DNA of 34,611 nt. Origin: Candidatus Moraniibacteriota bacterium (GTDB taxonomy: Bacteria; Patescibacteriota; Minisyncoccia; CAIUEV01). Positions 18,013 through 27,899 of this stretch are shown one piece after another. The notes under the pieces were generated by a model, which saw only the letters and a program-made list of their open reading frames with translations, did no database searches and had not been told where the DNA came from. The translations under genes and the position numbers were made by a program. The stretch spans positions 1-34,611 of the forward strand of contig VGKB01000003.1 of assembly GCA_016867255.1 (NCBI GenBank), in the 5' to 3' direction. Numbering within the stretch: the stretch's first letter is position 1; every line of letters begins with the position of its first letter.

Positions 18013-19143
18013 ATGCCGCCCCAAAAAAAGAAAGTGAAGAAAATAGAGGAGAATGACCGGTCTTATAAAAAAGAGCTGCCCGATGGTAAACTATGGCTTA
18101 ACTTGCTTCGCTGGGCGGCGGTTTTTGCAACAGTTTTTGTTATTGGTCTTATGGTTACTGTTTGGGGGATATATCAAAAAAATTGGCAAAATTATTTTAT
18201 TGAGGCGTTTGAGAAATCCATTCCCTTTCCTGCGGCAAGTATTGGATATGGAGGTTGGATTAGTATTGCCGAATTTAACAGTAAGACAAAGGCCATAAAA
18301 GTCTTTTTGGAAGGGCGGGAAGTGGTTTTCCAAAGGGGGATATTTGATTTTTCTACTCCGGAAGGGTTAAGAAGACTTGAAGTGATTAAGAAAAACGTCT
18401 TGAATCAGGCAATAGAGAATAAAATTATGGAGATTGAAGCCGAGAAAAGAGGAATCCAAGCAGATAGGAGCGAAATCAAAGATATTAGCAGGAAGATTTT
18501 AGAAAGAGACAATAAAAGAGAGGAAAATCTCAATCAATTAAAATTGATGTATAATTGGGGCGAAAATGATTTTTCAGAGCAGATTGTTAAAAAAATGGTA
18601 ATTAAGGGAAAATTGGAGGAGAAGCTAAAATCATCCGGGGAACTAAATGCCGCCGCGAGAAAGAAAGTCAATATCGTCAGGGAAAAAGTTGAACGGGGAG
18701 AAAACTTTGAAAATGTTGCTCGTGAGTACAGCGAAGCGTCAAGCCGCCAATACGGCGGGCTACTTCCGCCCTTTAGCCAAAATGAATCTCCCGAAGAATT
18801 CAAGAACACCGCCTTTTTGTTAGGGGAGGGTGAGGTAAGTGAACCGATAGAGACTGAAAATGGCTGGCAAATTATCAAGCTAGAGAGAAGCTATCCGGAA
18901 GGGGGCGTAAAGAAAGTAGAGATAAGGCATATTTTGATAAACAAAAACAGCTTTGACAGTTGGGTGGCGGAAAGAAAGAAGGCGGAAAAAGTGAAAGTAT
19001 TTTTAAAACCCTATTATTGGCATTCTCAAATGGGCAGATTATATTTTAAGGATGAGGAGTTAAACGGTTTTGAGGATCAAATCAATAGGGAATACCTGGA
19101 AGAGAGGTCGCAAGAAATTGATTTTATAATTAACACTGAGTAA
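18013..19143 (+). CDS. Membrane-anchored parvulin-type peptidyl-prolyl isomerase (SurA/PrsA-like)
   Basis: ENFENVAREYSEASSRQYGGLLPPFSQNESPEEFKNTAFLLGEGEVSEPIETENGWQIIKLE is a rotamase/PpiC domain; N-terminal TM. Confidence 0.88.
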   Translation: MPPQKKKVKKIEENDRSYKKELPDGKLWLNLLRWAAVFATVFVIGLMVTVWGIYQKNWQNYFIEAFEKSIPFPAASIGYGGWISIAEFNSKTKAIKVFLEGREVVFQRGIFDFSTPEGLRRLEVIKKNVLNQAIENKIMEIEAEKRGIQADRSEIKDISRKILERDNKREENLNQLKLMYNWGENDFSEQIVKKMVIKGKLEEKLKSSGELNAAARKKVNIVREKVERGENFENVAREYSEASSRQYGGLLPPFSQNESPEEFKNTAFLLGEGEVSEPIETENGWQIIKLERSYPEGGVKKVEIRHILINKNSFDSWVAERKKAEKVKVFLKPYYWHSQMGRLYFKDEELNGFEDQINREYLEERSQEIDFIINTE

Positions 19144-19161
19144 GAATAGTAAACGTAAAAA

Positions 19162-19770
19162 ATGGGCAAAATCAATCAAAAAAACAAATTAGTGGAAGAA
19201 CTGAGAATTATCGGAAGCGGATTCATTGACCCTGAAACAGTGGCGGCTGACTGGAACATAAAAAAAGGGGAAGTAGTCGCCGATTTAGGTTGCGGCGGCG
19301 GATATTTCACTATCCCTACCGCCAGGATGGTTGGCGATGAAGGGAAGGTGTATGCGGTAGACGTGATGGAAGGGCCTATAGAATCAGTAAAGAGCCGTGC
19401 TTATCTGGCTGGGTTAAGTAATATTATCGCGATAAGAGCTGATTTGGAGGGGAAAGAATCTCTTTCAAAATGGGTAAAGGCGGGAGAATGCGATAAAGTG
19501 CTTTTAGCTAACGTGCTTTATACTTCAAAAAAGAAGAACGCTATAATTAGCGAAGCAAGGAGGATATTGAAGAAAAAAGGAAACTTAATTGTAGTTGAGT
19601 GGAAGAAAAAAATTGAAGAAGGCCAAGAAAAAATAAAATATTTTGGTCCTCCGGAAAAGACCAGGATTAGCGGGAAAGAGCTTAAAGACATGCTCAAAAA
19701 GTCCGGATTTAAATTTATTCGGGGTTTTGAAGCGGGTAACTTCCATTTCGGTATGGTACTGGAAAAATAA
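19162..19770 (+). CDS. Class I SAM-dependent methyltransferase
   Basis: VVADLGCGGGYFTIPTARMVGDEGKVYAVDVMEGPIESVKSRA...EARRILKKKGNLIVVEWKK. Confidence 0.88.
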   Translation: MGKINQKNKLVEELRIIGSGFIDPETVAADWNIKKGEVVADLGCGGGYFTIPTARMVGDEGKVYAVDVMEGPIESVKSRAYLAGLSNIIAIRADLEGKESLSKWVKAGECDKVLLANVLYTSKKKNAIISEARRILKKKGNLIVVEWKKKIEEGQEKIKYFGPPEKTRISGKELKDMLKKSGFKFIRGFEAGNFHFGMVLEK

Positions 19771-19789
19771 TCAATAACATTTATCGTCC

Positions 19790-22147
19790 GTGGGTAGAAG
19801 AAAAAAGAAAAAAGAAATTGACTCAGAGTTGAAAGAGGGAGAATTAAATATATCCAGTACGGCAGAGCGGTGGCTTATAGGGGTATTGGCTTGGGGGATA
19901 GCGTGTATTGTTGTTCTGAGTCTTTTTAACGAAGCCGGAATTGTGGGAAAATATTTAGGGAAAGGAATGGTTGAAATTTTCGGCTGGGGAAAGTATTTGA
20001 TTCCATTTATTCTTATGGTAAGCGGCTACTGGATTATCCGGCAGGAAAGATTAGCCCATCCCTATTATCGGGTAAACGGGCTCTTTTTAACTTTTATTTG
20101 TGCGCTGGCAATTTCATCTTTGGTTAGTAACGGGCTGGAAGGAAAGGTAAACTTGCCTGTCATGAAATCGGCCGGCGGTTACGTGGGGTTGGCGTTGGGG
20201 TATGCGGCAAGTTACTTGGGTTTTTGGGGCGGTTTGATAATTTTAATCACCCTATTTTTTGTAGGGATAATATTGTTGCTTGACGGATACTTCAGGAAAG
20301 TTGAATCAGCGGAAAAAGAACAGATTTCAGCAAAGACCGAATTTGCTGAATCAGAAATAATTGAAAAGGAAGGAGAAGAGGCGAAGGAATTTTTGGCTCA
20401 GGGTTTTGTTTTAGAAAAAGACAATTGGAAAAACTCTCTCCTCCACACCCTGAGAAAAGTAAAAAACAAACTTATAAAAAACAAGAGAAATGGGGCATTG
20501 CAAGATCTAGAGGCCTTTGGGGATAAAAAGAACCAAACTAATGAAGCTTCTTTTTCAGGGACGCCTTCAGAATCTGGGAAAAATAAAAAAGGGAGCCAAC
20601 ATTTGAAAGTAAAGATAATTCCGGGATTGAATGAGAATTGGAAATTTCCTTCACTTGACATTTTGGAGAAAAATACTACCAAGGCGGTTGCGGAAGACAT
20701 CAAAACCAATTCAGCCGCGATTAAAAAGACATTGTTAAATTTTGGAATACCGGCGGAAGTGGCGGAAGTGAATGTGGGTCCAACGGTTACCCAATACGCT
20801 ATTAAGCCGGCAGAAGGGATAAAATTGAGCCGAATAACTGCAATCCAGAGCAATTTGGCTATGTCCTTGGCGGCTCATCCTATAAGGATTGAAGCCCCTA
20901 TCCCCGGTCGCTCTCTGGTGGGAGTTGAAGTGCCCAATAAAGTCAAAAGGGTCGTGAATCTCTGCGAATTGATAGAAGACCCGGCTTTTAAAGAATCGCC
21001 GGAAAAACTATTAATCTCTCTCGGAGAGGACCCGGCGGGAAATTATGTTTACGCCGATCTTTCTGAAATGCCCCATTTGCTTATTGCCGGCGCTACGGGT
21101 TCGGGGAAAAGCATTGACATTAATTGTCTAATTGCCAGCTTGCTCTACCGCAACACACCCAGAGAGATGAAAATGATCATGGTAGATCCTAAAAGAGTGG
21201 AGCTTTCAATTTTTAATAATATTCCGCATTTGCTAACCCCGGTTATTGTGGATCACCACAAAGTTGCCAATGCTCTCAAATGGGCAGTGTCAGAGATGGA
21301 GAGGAGATACATAGTTATTCAGGAAACAATGTCGCGCAATATTGTATCATATAACCAGAAAGTGGTGGACGGGGAAATTGAGCCGGAGGTGGTTAAAGAA
21401 ACCGGCGAAATAATTGAACCGGAATTTATGCCCTACATTGTAATAATAATTGACGAGTTGGCTGATTTAATGTCTTCTCCCTATGCCAAAGAGGTGGAAG
21501 CCCTTATTGTGCGGCTGGCGCAGATGTCACGGGCAGTGGGAATTCACTTGGTGCTTTCTACCCAGCGCCCTTCGGTAAATGTCATCACCGGCATAATCAA
21601 GGCAAATTTTCCCACGCGGATTGCGTTTCAGGTGGTCTCTCAAGTGGATTCCCGCACTATTCTGGATATGTCTGGCGCGGAGAAATTGTTGGGAAGAGGC
21701 GACATGCTCTATTTGCCGAAAGAGTCTAATCAACCCAGGCGCATTCAAGGGACTTATATTTCCGAGAAGGAAGTGCAAAAGATCGTGGACCATTTAATTG
21801 AACAGGAGGTAGCGAGCTACAATCCTACTGTGATTCAGTCCGTTGGACCGGAAATTGAAGGGAAGATGAGTAATCAGGGGGAGGAAGATGAATTATATAA
21901 TCAAGCGCGGGAAATTGTTTTGAGAGACAATAGGGCTTCAACTTCGTTGCTGCAAAGACATTTACGGATTGGTTACTCCCGGGCGGCAAGAATAATGGAT
22001 TTATTAGAAGAAAATGGGGTTATCGGCCCGGCGGAAGGATCGCGCCCGAGGCAAGTGATAAAAGGCAGTGGAAATGAGGAAAGCAAAGAAATTAATTATG
22101 AAAATCCGGCGCAAGATCAAGAGAAAAGAGATAACTGGACGCAATAA
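19790..22147 (+). CDS. ftsK: DNA translocase FtsK/SpoIIIE
   Basis: GTG start; N-terminal TMs; LLIAGATGSGKSIDINCLIASLLYRN (Walker A); PYIVIIIDELADLM (Walker B); C-terminal gamma wHTH STSLLQRHLRIGYSRAARIMDLLEENGVIGP. Confidence 0.96.
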   Translation: MGRRKKKKEIDSELKEGELNISSTAERWLIGVLAWGIACIVVLSLFNEAGIVGKYLGKGMVEIFGWGKYLIPFILMVSGYWIIRQERLAHPYYRVNGLFLTFICALAISSLVSNGLEGKVNLPVMKSAGGYVGLALGYAASYLGFWGGLIILITLFFVGIILLLDGYFRKVESAEKEQISAKTEFAESEIIEKEGEEAKEFLAQGFVLEKDNWKNSLLHTLRKVKNKLIKNKRNGALQDLEAFGDKKNQTNEASFSGTPSESGKNKKGSQHLKVKIIPGLNENWKFPSLDILEKNTTKAVAEDIKTNSAAIKKTLLNFGIPAEVAEVNVGPTVTQYAIKPAEGIKLSRITAIQSNLAMSLAAHPIRIEAPIPGRSLVGVEVPNKVKRVVNLCELIEDPAFKESPEKLLISLGEDPAGNYVYADLSEMPHLLIAGATGSGKSIDINCLIASLLYRNTPREMKMIMVDPKRVELSIFNNIPHLLTPVIVDHHKVANALKWAVSEMERRYIVIQETMSRNIVSYNQKVVDGEIEPEVVKETGEIIEPEFMPYIVIIIDELADLMSSPYAKEVEALIVRLAQMSRAVGIHLVLSTQRPSVNVITGIIKANFPTRIAFQVVSQVDSRTILDMSGAEKLLGRGDMLYLPKESNQPRRIQGTYISEKEVQKIVDHLIEQEVASYNPTVIQSVGPEIEGKMSNQGEEDELYNQAREIVLRDNRASTSLLQRHLRIGYSRAARIMDLLEENGVIGPAEGSRPRQVIKGSGNEESKEINYENPAQDQEKRDNWTQ

Positions 22148-22171
22148 AATAGAAAAAAGTTACACATTGTG

Positions 22172-22312
22172 ATGGTTATAAAACTCCCCATTTTAATTTT
22201 TTTGTGGGACGCCCGCCTGCGCCGAGGCTTCGGCGGGCAGGTCGCCTGAGAGGCATTAACTGCAATGCGAGCTAGATACAAAAAAATTAAAAAAGTTGAG
22301 TTTTATAACCAT
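22172..22312. repeat. MITE-like element: ~34-35-nt terminal inverted repeats around a GC-rich hairpin core
   Basis: Left arm 22172-22205 atggttataaaactc-ccca-ttttaatttttttgt; reverse complement of right arm 22278-22312 atggttataaaactc-aactt-ttttaatttttttgt. Core hairpin cctgcgccga-ggct-tcggcgggcagg (22216-22241). Confidence 0.85.
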
Positions 22313-22385
22313 TTTTCTCTATACCTGAGCTAAATTTCATAAAAATTTTATCTGGATTTAATAATCGTTGTGGTATGGTGGGTGC

Positions 22386-23930
22386 ATGAAACATACCAGT
22401 CGAGTTAAATCATGCGCCGTGGTCGGTTTAGACACCGTTATTGTGGATGTAGAAACTGACTTTTTCCCAGGAATCCACAAATTTAATATTGTGGGATTGC
22501 CGGATGCCGCCATTAAAGAGTCCCAACAAAGGGTTGGATCTGCCCTGAAAAATAGCGGCGCCGTTCCTCCGTATCGGCTGGGGGTGGTAATTGTTAATTT
22601 GGCTCCGGCCGATTTACGCAAGGTGGGAGCGGTTTACGATCTTCCGATAGCAATTGGGATATTGTCGGCCAGCAGCCAAATCCGTTCCAACTCTTCCTAT
22701 TTAAAGGACAGTCTTTTTGTGGGCGAACTGGCCTTAAATGGAGATCTAAGAGGAGTAAAAGGGGTGTTGCCGATTGCCTTGTCTGCAAAAAATGCCGGCT
22801 ATAAAAACTTATTTATCCCTGAAGCCAATGCCAGCGAAACATCGGTCGTTAAAGGACTGAGAGTGTATCCCGTGAAAAATCTAGAGCAGTTGATGCTATT
22901 CTTTGAAGAGGAAAAAAACATTACTCCCTTTAAAGTCTTCCGGGAAATTAGCATTAAGCCAAAATATCTTTTTGATATGAGAGAGATTTGCGGCCAGGAA
23001 CACGTTAAACGGGCTATGGAAATTGTGGCAGCTGGGGGACATAATGTTTGTCTTATTGGACCGCCGGGCTCGGGCAAGACCTTAATTGCGAGAACTTTTC
23101 CTAGCATCCTTCCTGAAATGGGGTTGGAAGAATGTCTGGAGACTACCAAAATATTCAGCGTCGCGGGTAAATTAGATGACAGTAATCCGCTGGTAAGAGA
23201 ACGGCCTTTCCGGGCGCCTCATCACACCTCTTCTAATATTGCTTTGATTGGGGGCGGGACTAACCCTCATCCCGGCGAAATAAGTCTTTCTCATCGGGGC
23301 GTGCTATTCTTGGATGAATTTTTGGAGTTTCCGGCCAAGACTTTGGATTGTTTGAGACAACCTTTGGAGGACGGAATTATTACCATTTCCCGGGCGGCGG
23401 GCTCAGTTACCTTTCCAGCCCGTTTTATTCTTATTGCCGCTATGAATCCTTGTCCTTGCGGCTACGCTACTGACACGGAAAAGGAGTGTACTTGCAACGC
23501 TAACGCCATTAGCCGGTATCAAAGGAAATTGTCCGGTCCGATTTGTGACCGAATTGATATTTTTGTGGACGTTCCCCGAGTCAAGTATGACAAGCTAACC
23601 GGAGAAGGAGGGAGAGAATCGTCCGAAGAAATTCGTGAAAGGGTGCAAAAAGCCAGAGACATTCAAAGTTTGCGCTTTAAGGAAAACGCGATATTTTCTA
23701 ATGCGGAGATGAACAATCAGTACATAAAAAAATATTGCCAATACGGTCAGGAGACAAAGGATATCCTTATTGAAGCTATCAGGAAATTTCATCTTTCCGC
23801 CCGGAGCTACTTTCGGACGCTTAAAATCGCCCGTACCATCGCAGATCTTGAGAATTCTGGCCAAATTGAAACGCGGCATGTGGCGGAAGCGCTCCAGTAC
23901 CGTTTTCAGGGCGAATCATTAATTTCTTAA
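22386..23930 (+). CDS. comM: YifB/ComM family Mg-chelatase-like AAA+ ATPase
   Basis: VDVETDFFPGIHKFNIVGLPDAAIKESQQRV; LIGPPGSGKTLIARTFPSILP; RPFRAPHHTSSNIALIGGG; HRGVLFLDEFLEF; MNPCPCGY. ATG at 22386 preferred over TTG at 22368. Confidence 0.95.
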   Translation: MKHTSRVKSCAVVGLDTVIVDVETDFFPGIHKFNIVGLPDAAIKESQQRVGSALKNSGAVPPYRLGVVIVNLAPADLRKVGAVYDLPIAIGILSASSQIRSNSSYLKDSLFVGELALNGDLRGVKGVLPIALSAKNAGYKNLFIPEANASETSVVKGLRVYPVKNLEQLMLFFEEEKNITPFKVFREISIKPKYLFDMREICGQEHVKRAMEIVAAGGHNVCLIGPPGSGKTLIARTFPSILPEMGLEECLETTKIFSVAGKLDDSNPLVRERPFRAPHHTSSNIALIGGGTNPHPGEISLSHRGVLFLDEFLEFPAKTLDCLRQPLEDGIITISRAAGSVTFPARFILIAAMNPCPCGYATDTEKECTCNANAISRYQRKLSGPICDRIDIFVDVPRVKYDKLTGEGGRESSEEIRERVQKARDIQSLRFKENAIFSNAEMNNQYIKKYCQYGQETKDILIEAIRKFHLSARSYFRTLKIARTIADLENSGQIETRHVAEALQYRFQGESLIS

Positions 23931-23939
23931 ACGTAGATT

Positions 23940-24371
23940 ATGGATGACTCTCGCAAACTGCGCGGTTCCTTTGCCGAGGGAATAGCGATAAACTTTTTAA
24001 AAAAGAAGCGATTTAAGATTATCACTGCTAATTATCAGTACCGAGGCGGGGAGATAGACATAATTGCGTTTGACCCCCGAAAAAAAGAATTGGTATTTGT
24101 GGAAGTGCGTAGTAAATGGTGCGATAGTTTGGCAAAGGATTGGCAGACTATGCCAATTATACCGGAGGATAGTGTGAATAAGACGAAATTCCACAAGATT
24201 GAAAAGACTGTCTGGTTTTTTCTGGAGAAGGAAACCGTGTCTTGGCAAAGATACGCCGGGAATTTACCCCGGTATTCCTTTCCGGAATGGCGAATTGACC
24301 TAATCAGCGTGACTATTGAAAAATATACCAAAACAGCCCAGATAAGGCACTATGAATATTTATTTTTTTGA
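23940..24371 (+). CDS. YraN/UPF0102 family endonuclease-like protein
   Basis: GSFAEGIAINFLKKKRFKIITANYQYRGGEIDIIAFDPRKKELVFVEVRSKW. Confidence 0.88.
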   Translation: MDDSRKLRGSFAEGIAINFLKKKRFKIITANYQYRGGEIDIIAFDPRKKELVFVEVRSKWCDSLAKDWQTMPIIPEDSVNKTKFHKIEKTVWFFLEKETVSWQRYAGNLPRYSFPEWRIDLISVTIEKYTKTAQIRHYEYLFF

Positions 24372-25811
24372 TTTCCGCTGAGTGATCTTTATTTTGTAAT
24401 CCCAGTTGTCTCTTTTTTCTTTTCCTTCTATGAAAATATGATTGGGGTAGTTCTGCACCGCTTTTTGAAATTGGCTTTCAGAGGGATAAGGAAGCACCCC
24501 GTAACGCAAAATTAATTTTCTGGTTAAGGGATTGTGATTGCCGACGTAGCAAAGCAAAGGGACATTCAAACGGAAATTGGAGAGTTTGGTAATAAAAGAT
24601 GCCGGGACGCGCGACAGAATAATTGCTTTGGGATGCATTTCCTCCGTTAAGTTACCGATTGTATGAATATTCATTTCCTCGCTGTTTCCGGGTGTTTTGG
24701 AGCGGATTTTCAGTAATTCCGGGATTTTATTCTGGTCGTCAAAATGGGATTTTTCAGTAGTCTTTATGATTTTACTCATTGTCGCGACGGAACGGACGGG
24801 ATATTTGCCGTTAGCCGTTTCACCCGATAGCATAAGAGAATCCGCTCGATCAATTACCGCGTTGGCAACATCGGTAAGCTCCGCTCTGGTGGGTCGGGGT
24901 AAAATTGTCATTGATTCCAGCATATTGGTGGCGACTATTACCGGAATATTGTTTTTAATACAATGCCTGATTAGTAATTTTTGGTATAGAGGGACTTTCT
25001 CCTGCGGGGCTTCAATGCCCATGTCTCCTCTGGCCACCATAGCGGCATCCGCTACGGCTAGAATTTCTTTGATGTTATGAAGAGCGGCGAGGGTTTCAAT
25101 TTTTGCCACCACTTCGGGCAACCCCTTTCTTCTCCCTAAAATTTTAACCATTCTTTTCCGCAAATTAATGATGTCATTGGCGTCTTTGACAAAGGAAAGC
25201 GCAACAAAGTCAACTCCTTGCTTTAGGGCAAAGTGTAAATCAGCGGAATCTTTAGAAGTGAAGGAAGGAATATATCGGGCTAACGTAGGGAAGTTTATTC
25301 CTTTTCTAGTTTTAATCAGGCCGTCGTTTTTCACTTCCATCTCCCAACCCTGTTTTTTTCGGTTTTTTTCTGCTGTAAGTTCTACCGTGCCGTTATCTAA
25401 ATAGACTTTGTCTCCCGTTTTTAATTTTCCCAACAAAGAAGTGTCAGAGTCAATCAGGATTTGTTTTTCTAGATATCCGGGCAGTCTTTTGGAAGAGCGA
25501 TTTTCTTTAAGGAGGATCCTGTCGCCGCGATTGAATTGCAGCTTAGAAATTTTGATTTTCTTGTCTTGGAGTTCGGCGATTCTAATGCGCGGTCCCTGAA
25601 TATCGGCCATTATACCAAGACATTTTTGGGCCTGATAAGCGGCGTGGCGTAAGTTTATTATGGCTTGAAAGTGCCAATCGTGGGATCCGTGAGAAAAATT
25701 CAATCGCGCCACGTCCATGCCGGCTTTAATCATTGCTTTTAAGGTTTCCCGTTTTTCGCAGGCGGGGCCGATAGTGCAAACTATTTTTGTTAAATCGTCT
25801 TTTCTTTTCAT
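24360..25811 (-). CDS. pyk: Pyruvate kinase
   Basis: TKIVCTIGPACEKRETLKAMIKAGMDVARLNFSHGSHDWH...VDFVALSFVKDANDI...VARGDMGIEAPQEKVPLYQK...VATNMLESM...PTRAELTDVANAVIDRADSLMLSGETANGKYPV. Confidence 0.97.
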   Translation of the reverse strand: MKRKDDLTKIVCTIGPACEKRETLKAMIKAGMDVARLNFSHGSHDWHFQAIINLRHAAYQAQKCLGIMADIQGPRIRIAELQDKKIKISKLQFNRGDRILLKENRSSKRLPGYLEKQILIDSDTSLLGKLKTGDKVYLDNGTVELTAEKNRKKQGWEMEVKNDGLIKTRKGINFPTLARYIPSFTSKDSADLHFALKQGVDFVALSFVKDANDIINLRKRMVKILGRRKGLPEVVAKIETLAALHNIKEILAVADAAMVARGDMGIEAPQEKVPLYQKLLIRHCIKNNIPVIVATNMLESMTILPRPTRAELTDVANAVIDRADSLMLSGETANGKYPVRSVATMSKIIKTTEKSHFDDQNKIPELLKIRSKTPGNSEEMNIHTIGNLTEEMHPKAIILSRVPASFITKLSNFRLNVPLLCYVGNHNPLTRKLILRYGVLPYPSESQFQKAVQNYPNHIFIEGKEKRDNWDYKIKITQRKSKK

Positions 25812-25891
25812 GGCAATATCAATAACAATAGTAAATATTAAAATTACATATCAAAATTTAAAACTGTCTAAATCTTAAAATTTTAATTTGT

Positions 25892-25919
25892 CGTTTTGAT
25901 ATTTGATTTTTGATTTATT
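25892..25919. repeat. Heptanucleotide tandem array (ATTTTTG/ATATTTG-type)
   Basis: CGTTTTG ATATTTG ATTTTTG ATTTATT; the adjacent gap also has an inverted repeat atatcaaaa / ttttgatat. Confidence 0.6.
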
Positions 25920-26505
25920 CTATACAACAGTTTACCGCTTTTTTGACTAATTCGCCTAATTTTCCGAGCAGCCCTTGGGGTTTTTTTGCGCCGGGAATTT
26001 TTTGGTTTATTCCCAGTTTTTTTAATTTATCCATAACGGCTTTGTCAACTAATTTAGACTCGCCGGGCTTAATGACATCCATGTTGATTCCCCAAAACAG
26101 CAAGTAAAGCTCGTAACTTAGCTTAAACATCTCCTTGGCGGTATCCTCGCTGCCTTCCTTGAGGTGTTTAGTGCCGACTTCCATGAGGCGCATGCTGCCG
26201 GAAAGCAGGTGCTTACTAGTGCACCATACTTCCCCTTCGTATTCTTTAACAATCCTTTTAAGCAGGTTTTTGCGCATTTCCCGAACTGTTTTAAGCAGTG
26301 CAAAGTAGCCGTCTTTTTCAGTCTTTTCGGCGGTGAAAAAGAGATGTTCTTCAATGGCGATTAAGTTCATGATAGCCAAACTTAAGTCTTCGTCGGTTGA
26401 GAGATCAAGCTTATTGTCCCGCTTCAAATCGTTAATTTTTTTGACAAACTCGGCAATTCTCTCTTCAGTGAGCAGATTTTCAAGTATGTCGTTATGGCTG
26501 GGCAT
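25915..26505 (-). CDS. Conserved hypothetical, mostly alpha-helical soluble protein
   Basis: 196-aa ORF; no family recognised; overlaps the upstream gene by 14 nt. Confidence 0.75.
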   Translation of the reverse strand: MPSHNDILENLLTEERIAEFVKKINDLKRDNKLDLSTDEDLSLAIMNLIAIEEHLFFTAEKTEKDGYFALLKTVREMRKNLLKRIVKEYEGEVWCTSKHLLSGSMRLMEVGTKHLKEGSEDTAKEMFKLSYELYLLFWGINMDVIKPGESKLVDKAVMDKLKKLGINQKIPGAKKPQGLLGKLGELVKKAVNCCIE

Positions 26506-27559
26506 TCTGGTTGTTGCTTAAATATTTTTTTTCAAATATTTCCAGAAGAGCGAAAAATATTGTTACTAAAAGCGGACCGATTACAAAGCCCATAATGCCA
26601 AATTCCAATATTCCGCCAAACGTTCCAATTAAAATCCACAAAGGATGAAGCGCCGTGTCGCTGCCGATTAACTTGGGGCGCAAGAAATTATCCACCGATC
26701 CGATAATGAAACTGCCAAAGAAGAGTAGCACCAACCCTTTTATCCAGAAACCGGAGACGATGAGCCAAATGGCCACGGGCAGCCAGATTATTACTGGCCC
26801 GATAAGGGGAAGAACGGAGAAAATCCCCATTATTACTCCCCAAAGAAAGGGGGCGCCAATGCCTAATGCCCAAAAGGATAAACCGCCCAACAACCCTTGC
26901 ACAATGCCAATAATAATTGTTCCTTTTATGGTCGCGCGGTTCATTGACAAAAAACGGTTTAAAATAATTTTTTCGTCTTTACTGGAAAGAGGCGAGATTT
27001 GGAAGAGAGAGCGAATAAATCTATTTCCATCCAAGAAAAGGTAATACAAAGCGAAAAGCATAACGAACGCCAAAAATATGAATTCGCTGATCTTTTGGTA
27101 AGCTCCGGTTAAAAAATTCGCCGCCAGACTCGTCGCCTTTTTTAGCCCTTCCGAAAAATCAATCTGATTGAGTGAATTTTCTACTTTACTTTGGTCTATG
27201 CCGAAGCTTTGAAAATAAGACGACAAGGAATTTTGAAGACTTTTTTGAATTTCAAAAAAAGGGACTGGCTCTTTAACCATACTTTTATAAAGCTCGGAAG
27301 CTTCTTTTGCGGCAATGCCCCCAATTATAAAGAAAGGCAAAACTATAATAATGGCCACCAAAAAACAAGTAATTAGCGCAGAAGTCTTGGGATGGCGGGT
27401 GATTTTTCCAAGATAATCAAAGACCGGGTTGAAAAGCTGCCAAAAAATAAAGGCCATAAGAAGAGTGGCCATGAAGGGCAAAAACATCTTAAAAACCGCT
27501 ATTCCGATCAAGATAATTAACGCAATTAGGAAATAACGGCTAATGTTTTGACGAAACAT
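26492..27559 (-). CDS. AI-2E family transporter / PerM-like permease
   Basis: Hydrophobic 355 aa; IIGIVQGLLGGLSFWALGIGAPFLWGVIMGIFSVLPLIGPVIIWLPVAIWLI and LRPKLIGSDTALHPLWILIGTFGGILEFGIMGFVIGPLL are characteristic. Confidence 0.92.
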   Translation of the reverse strand: MFRQNISRYFLIALIILIGIAVFKMFLPFMATLLMAFIFWQLFNPVFDYLGKITRHPKTSALITCFLVAIIIVLPFFIIGGIAAKEASELYKSMVKEPVPFFEIQKSLQNSLSSYFQSFGIDQSKVENSLNQIDFSEGLKKATSLAANFLTGAYQKISEFIFLAFVMLFALYYLFLDGNRFIRSLFQISPLSSKDEKIILNRFLSMNRATIKGTIIIGIVQGLLGGLSFWALGIGAPFLWGVIMGIFSVLPLIGPVIIWLPVAIWLIVSGFWIKGLVLLFFGSFIIGSVDNFLRPKLIGSDTALHPLWILIGTFGGILEFGIMGFVIGPLLVTIFFALLEIFEKKYLSNNQNAQP

Positions 27560-27616
27560 AAAATTTAGTTACTTTTAATATTGATAAACTAACAGATTTT
27601 TTAATTTTAGAAAAAT

Positions 27617-27838
27617 ATGAAAGAGATTTTGTCGCTTGTCCAAATTATTTCATCCGTACTTCTTATTGTGGTAATTTTACTGCAAAATCGGGAAGGCGGC
27701 GTATCCGGTATTTTAGGGGGAGAGGGAGTAGGCGGATCGTTTTATACCAAAAGGGGTATTGAAAAAAGTTTGCTGTACGCGACAATAATTTTAGCCGTTA
27801 TATTTGTCGGCAGTGCCATACTGAGCTTTCTCAGCTAG
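27617..27838 (+). CDS. secG: Preprotein translocase subunit SecG
   Basis: ILSLVQIISSVLLIVVILLQNREGGVSGILGGEGVGGSFYTKRGIEKSLLYATIILAVIFVGSAI. Confidence 0.92.
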   Translation: MKEILSLVQIISSVLLIVVILLQNREGGVSGILGGEGVGGSFYTKRGIEKSLLYATIILAVIFVGSAILSFLS

Positions 27839-27899
27839 TTTTTTATCTGCGCTGCAATAATAAGGTTGCTGCAACAAGGCCGTGAGTCCGAGGAACGCT

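Noticed and set aside
24697-25599. Plus-strand ORFs opposite pyk
   Set aside because: Antisense to a strongly supported pyruvate kinase gene.
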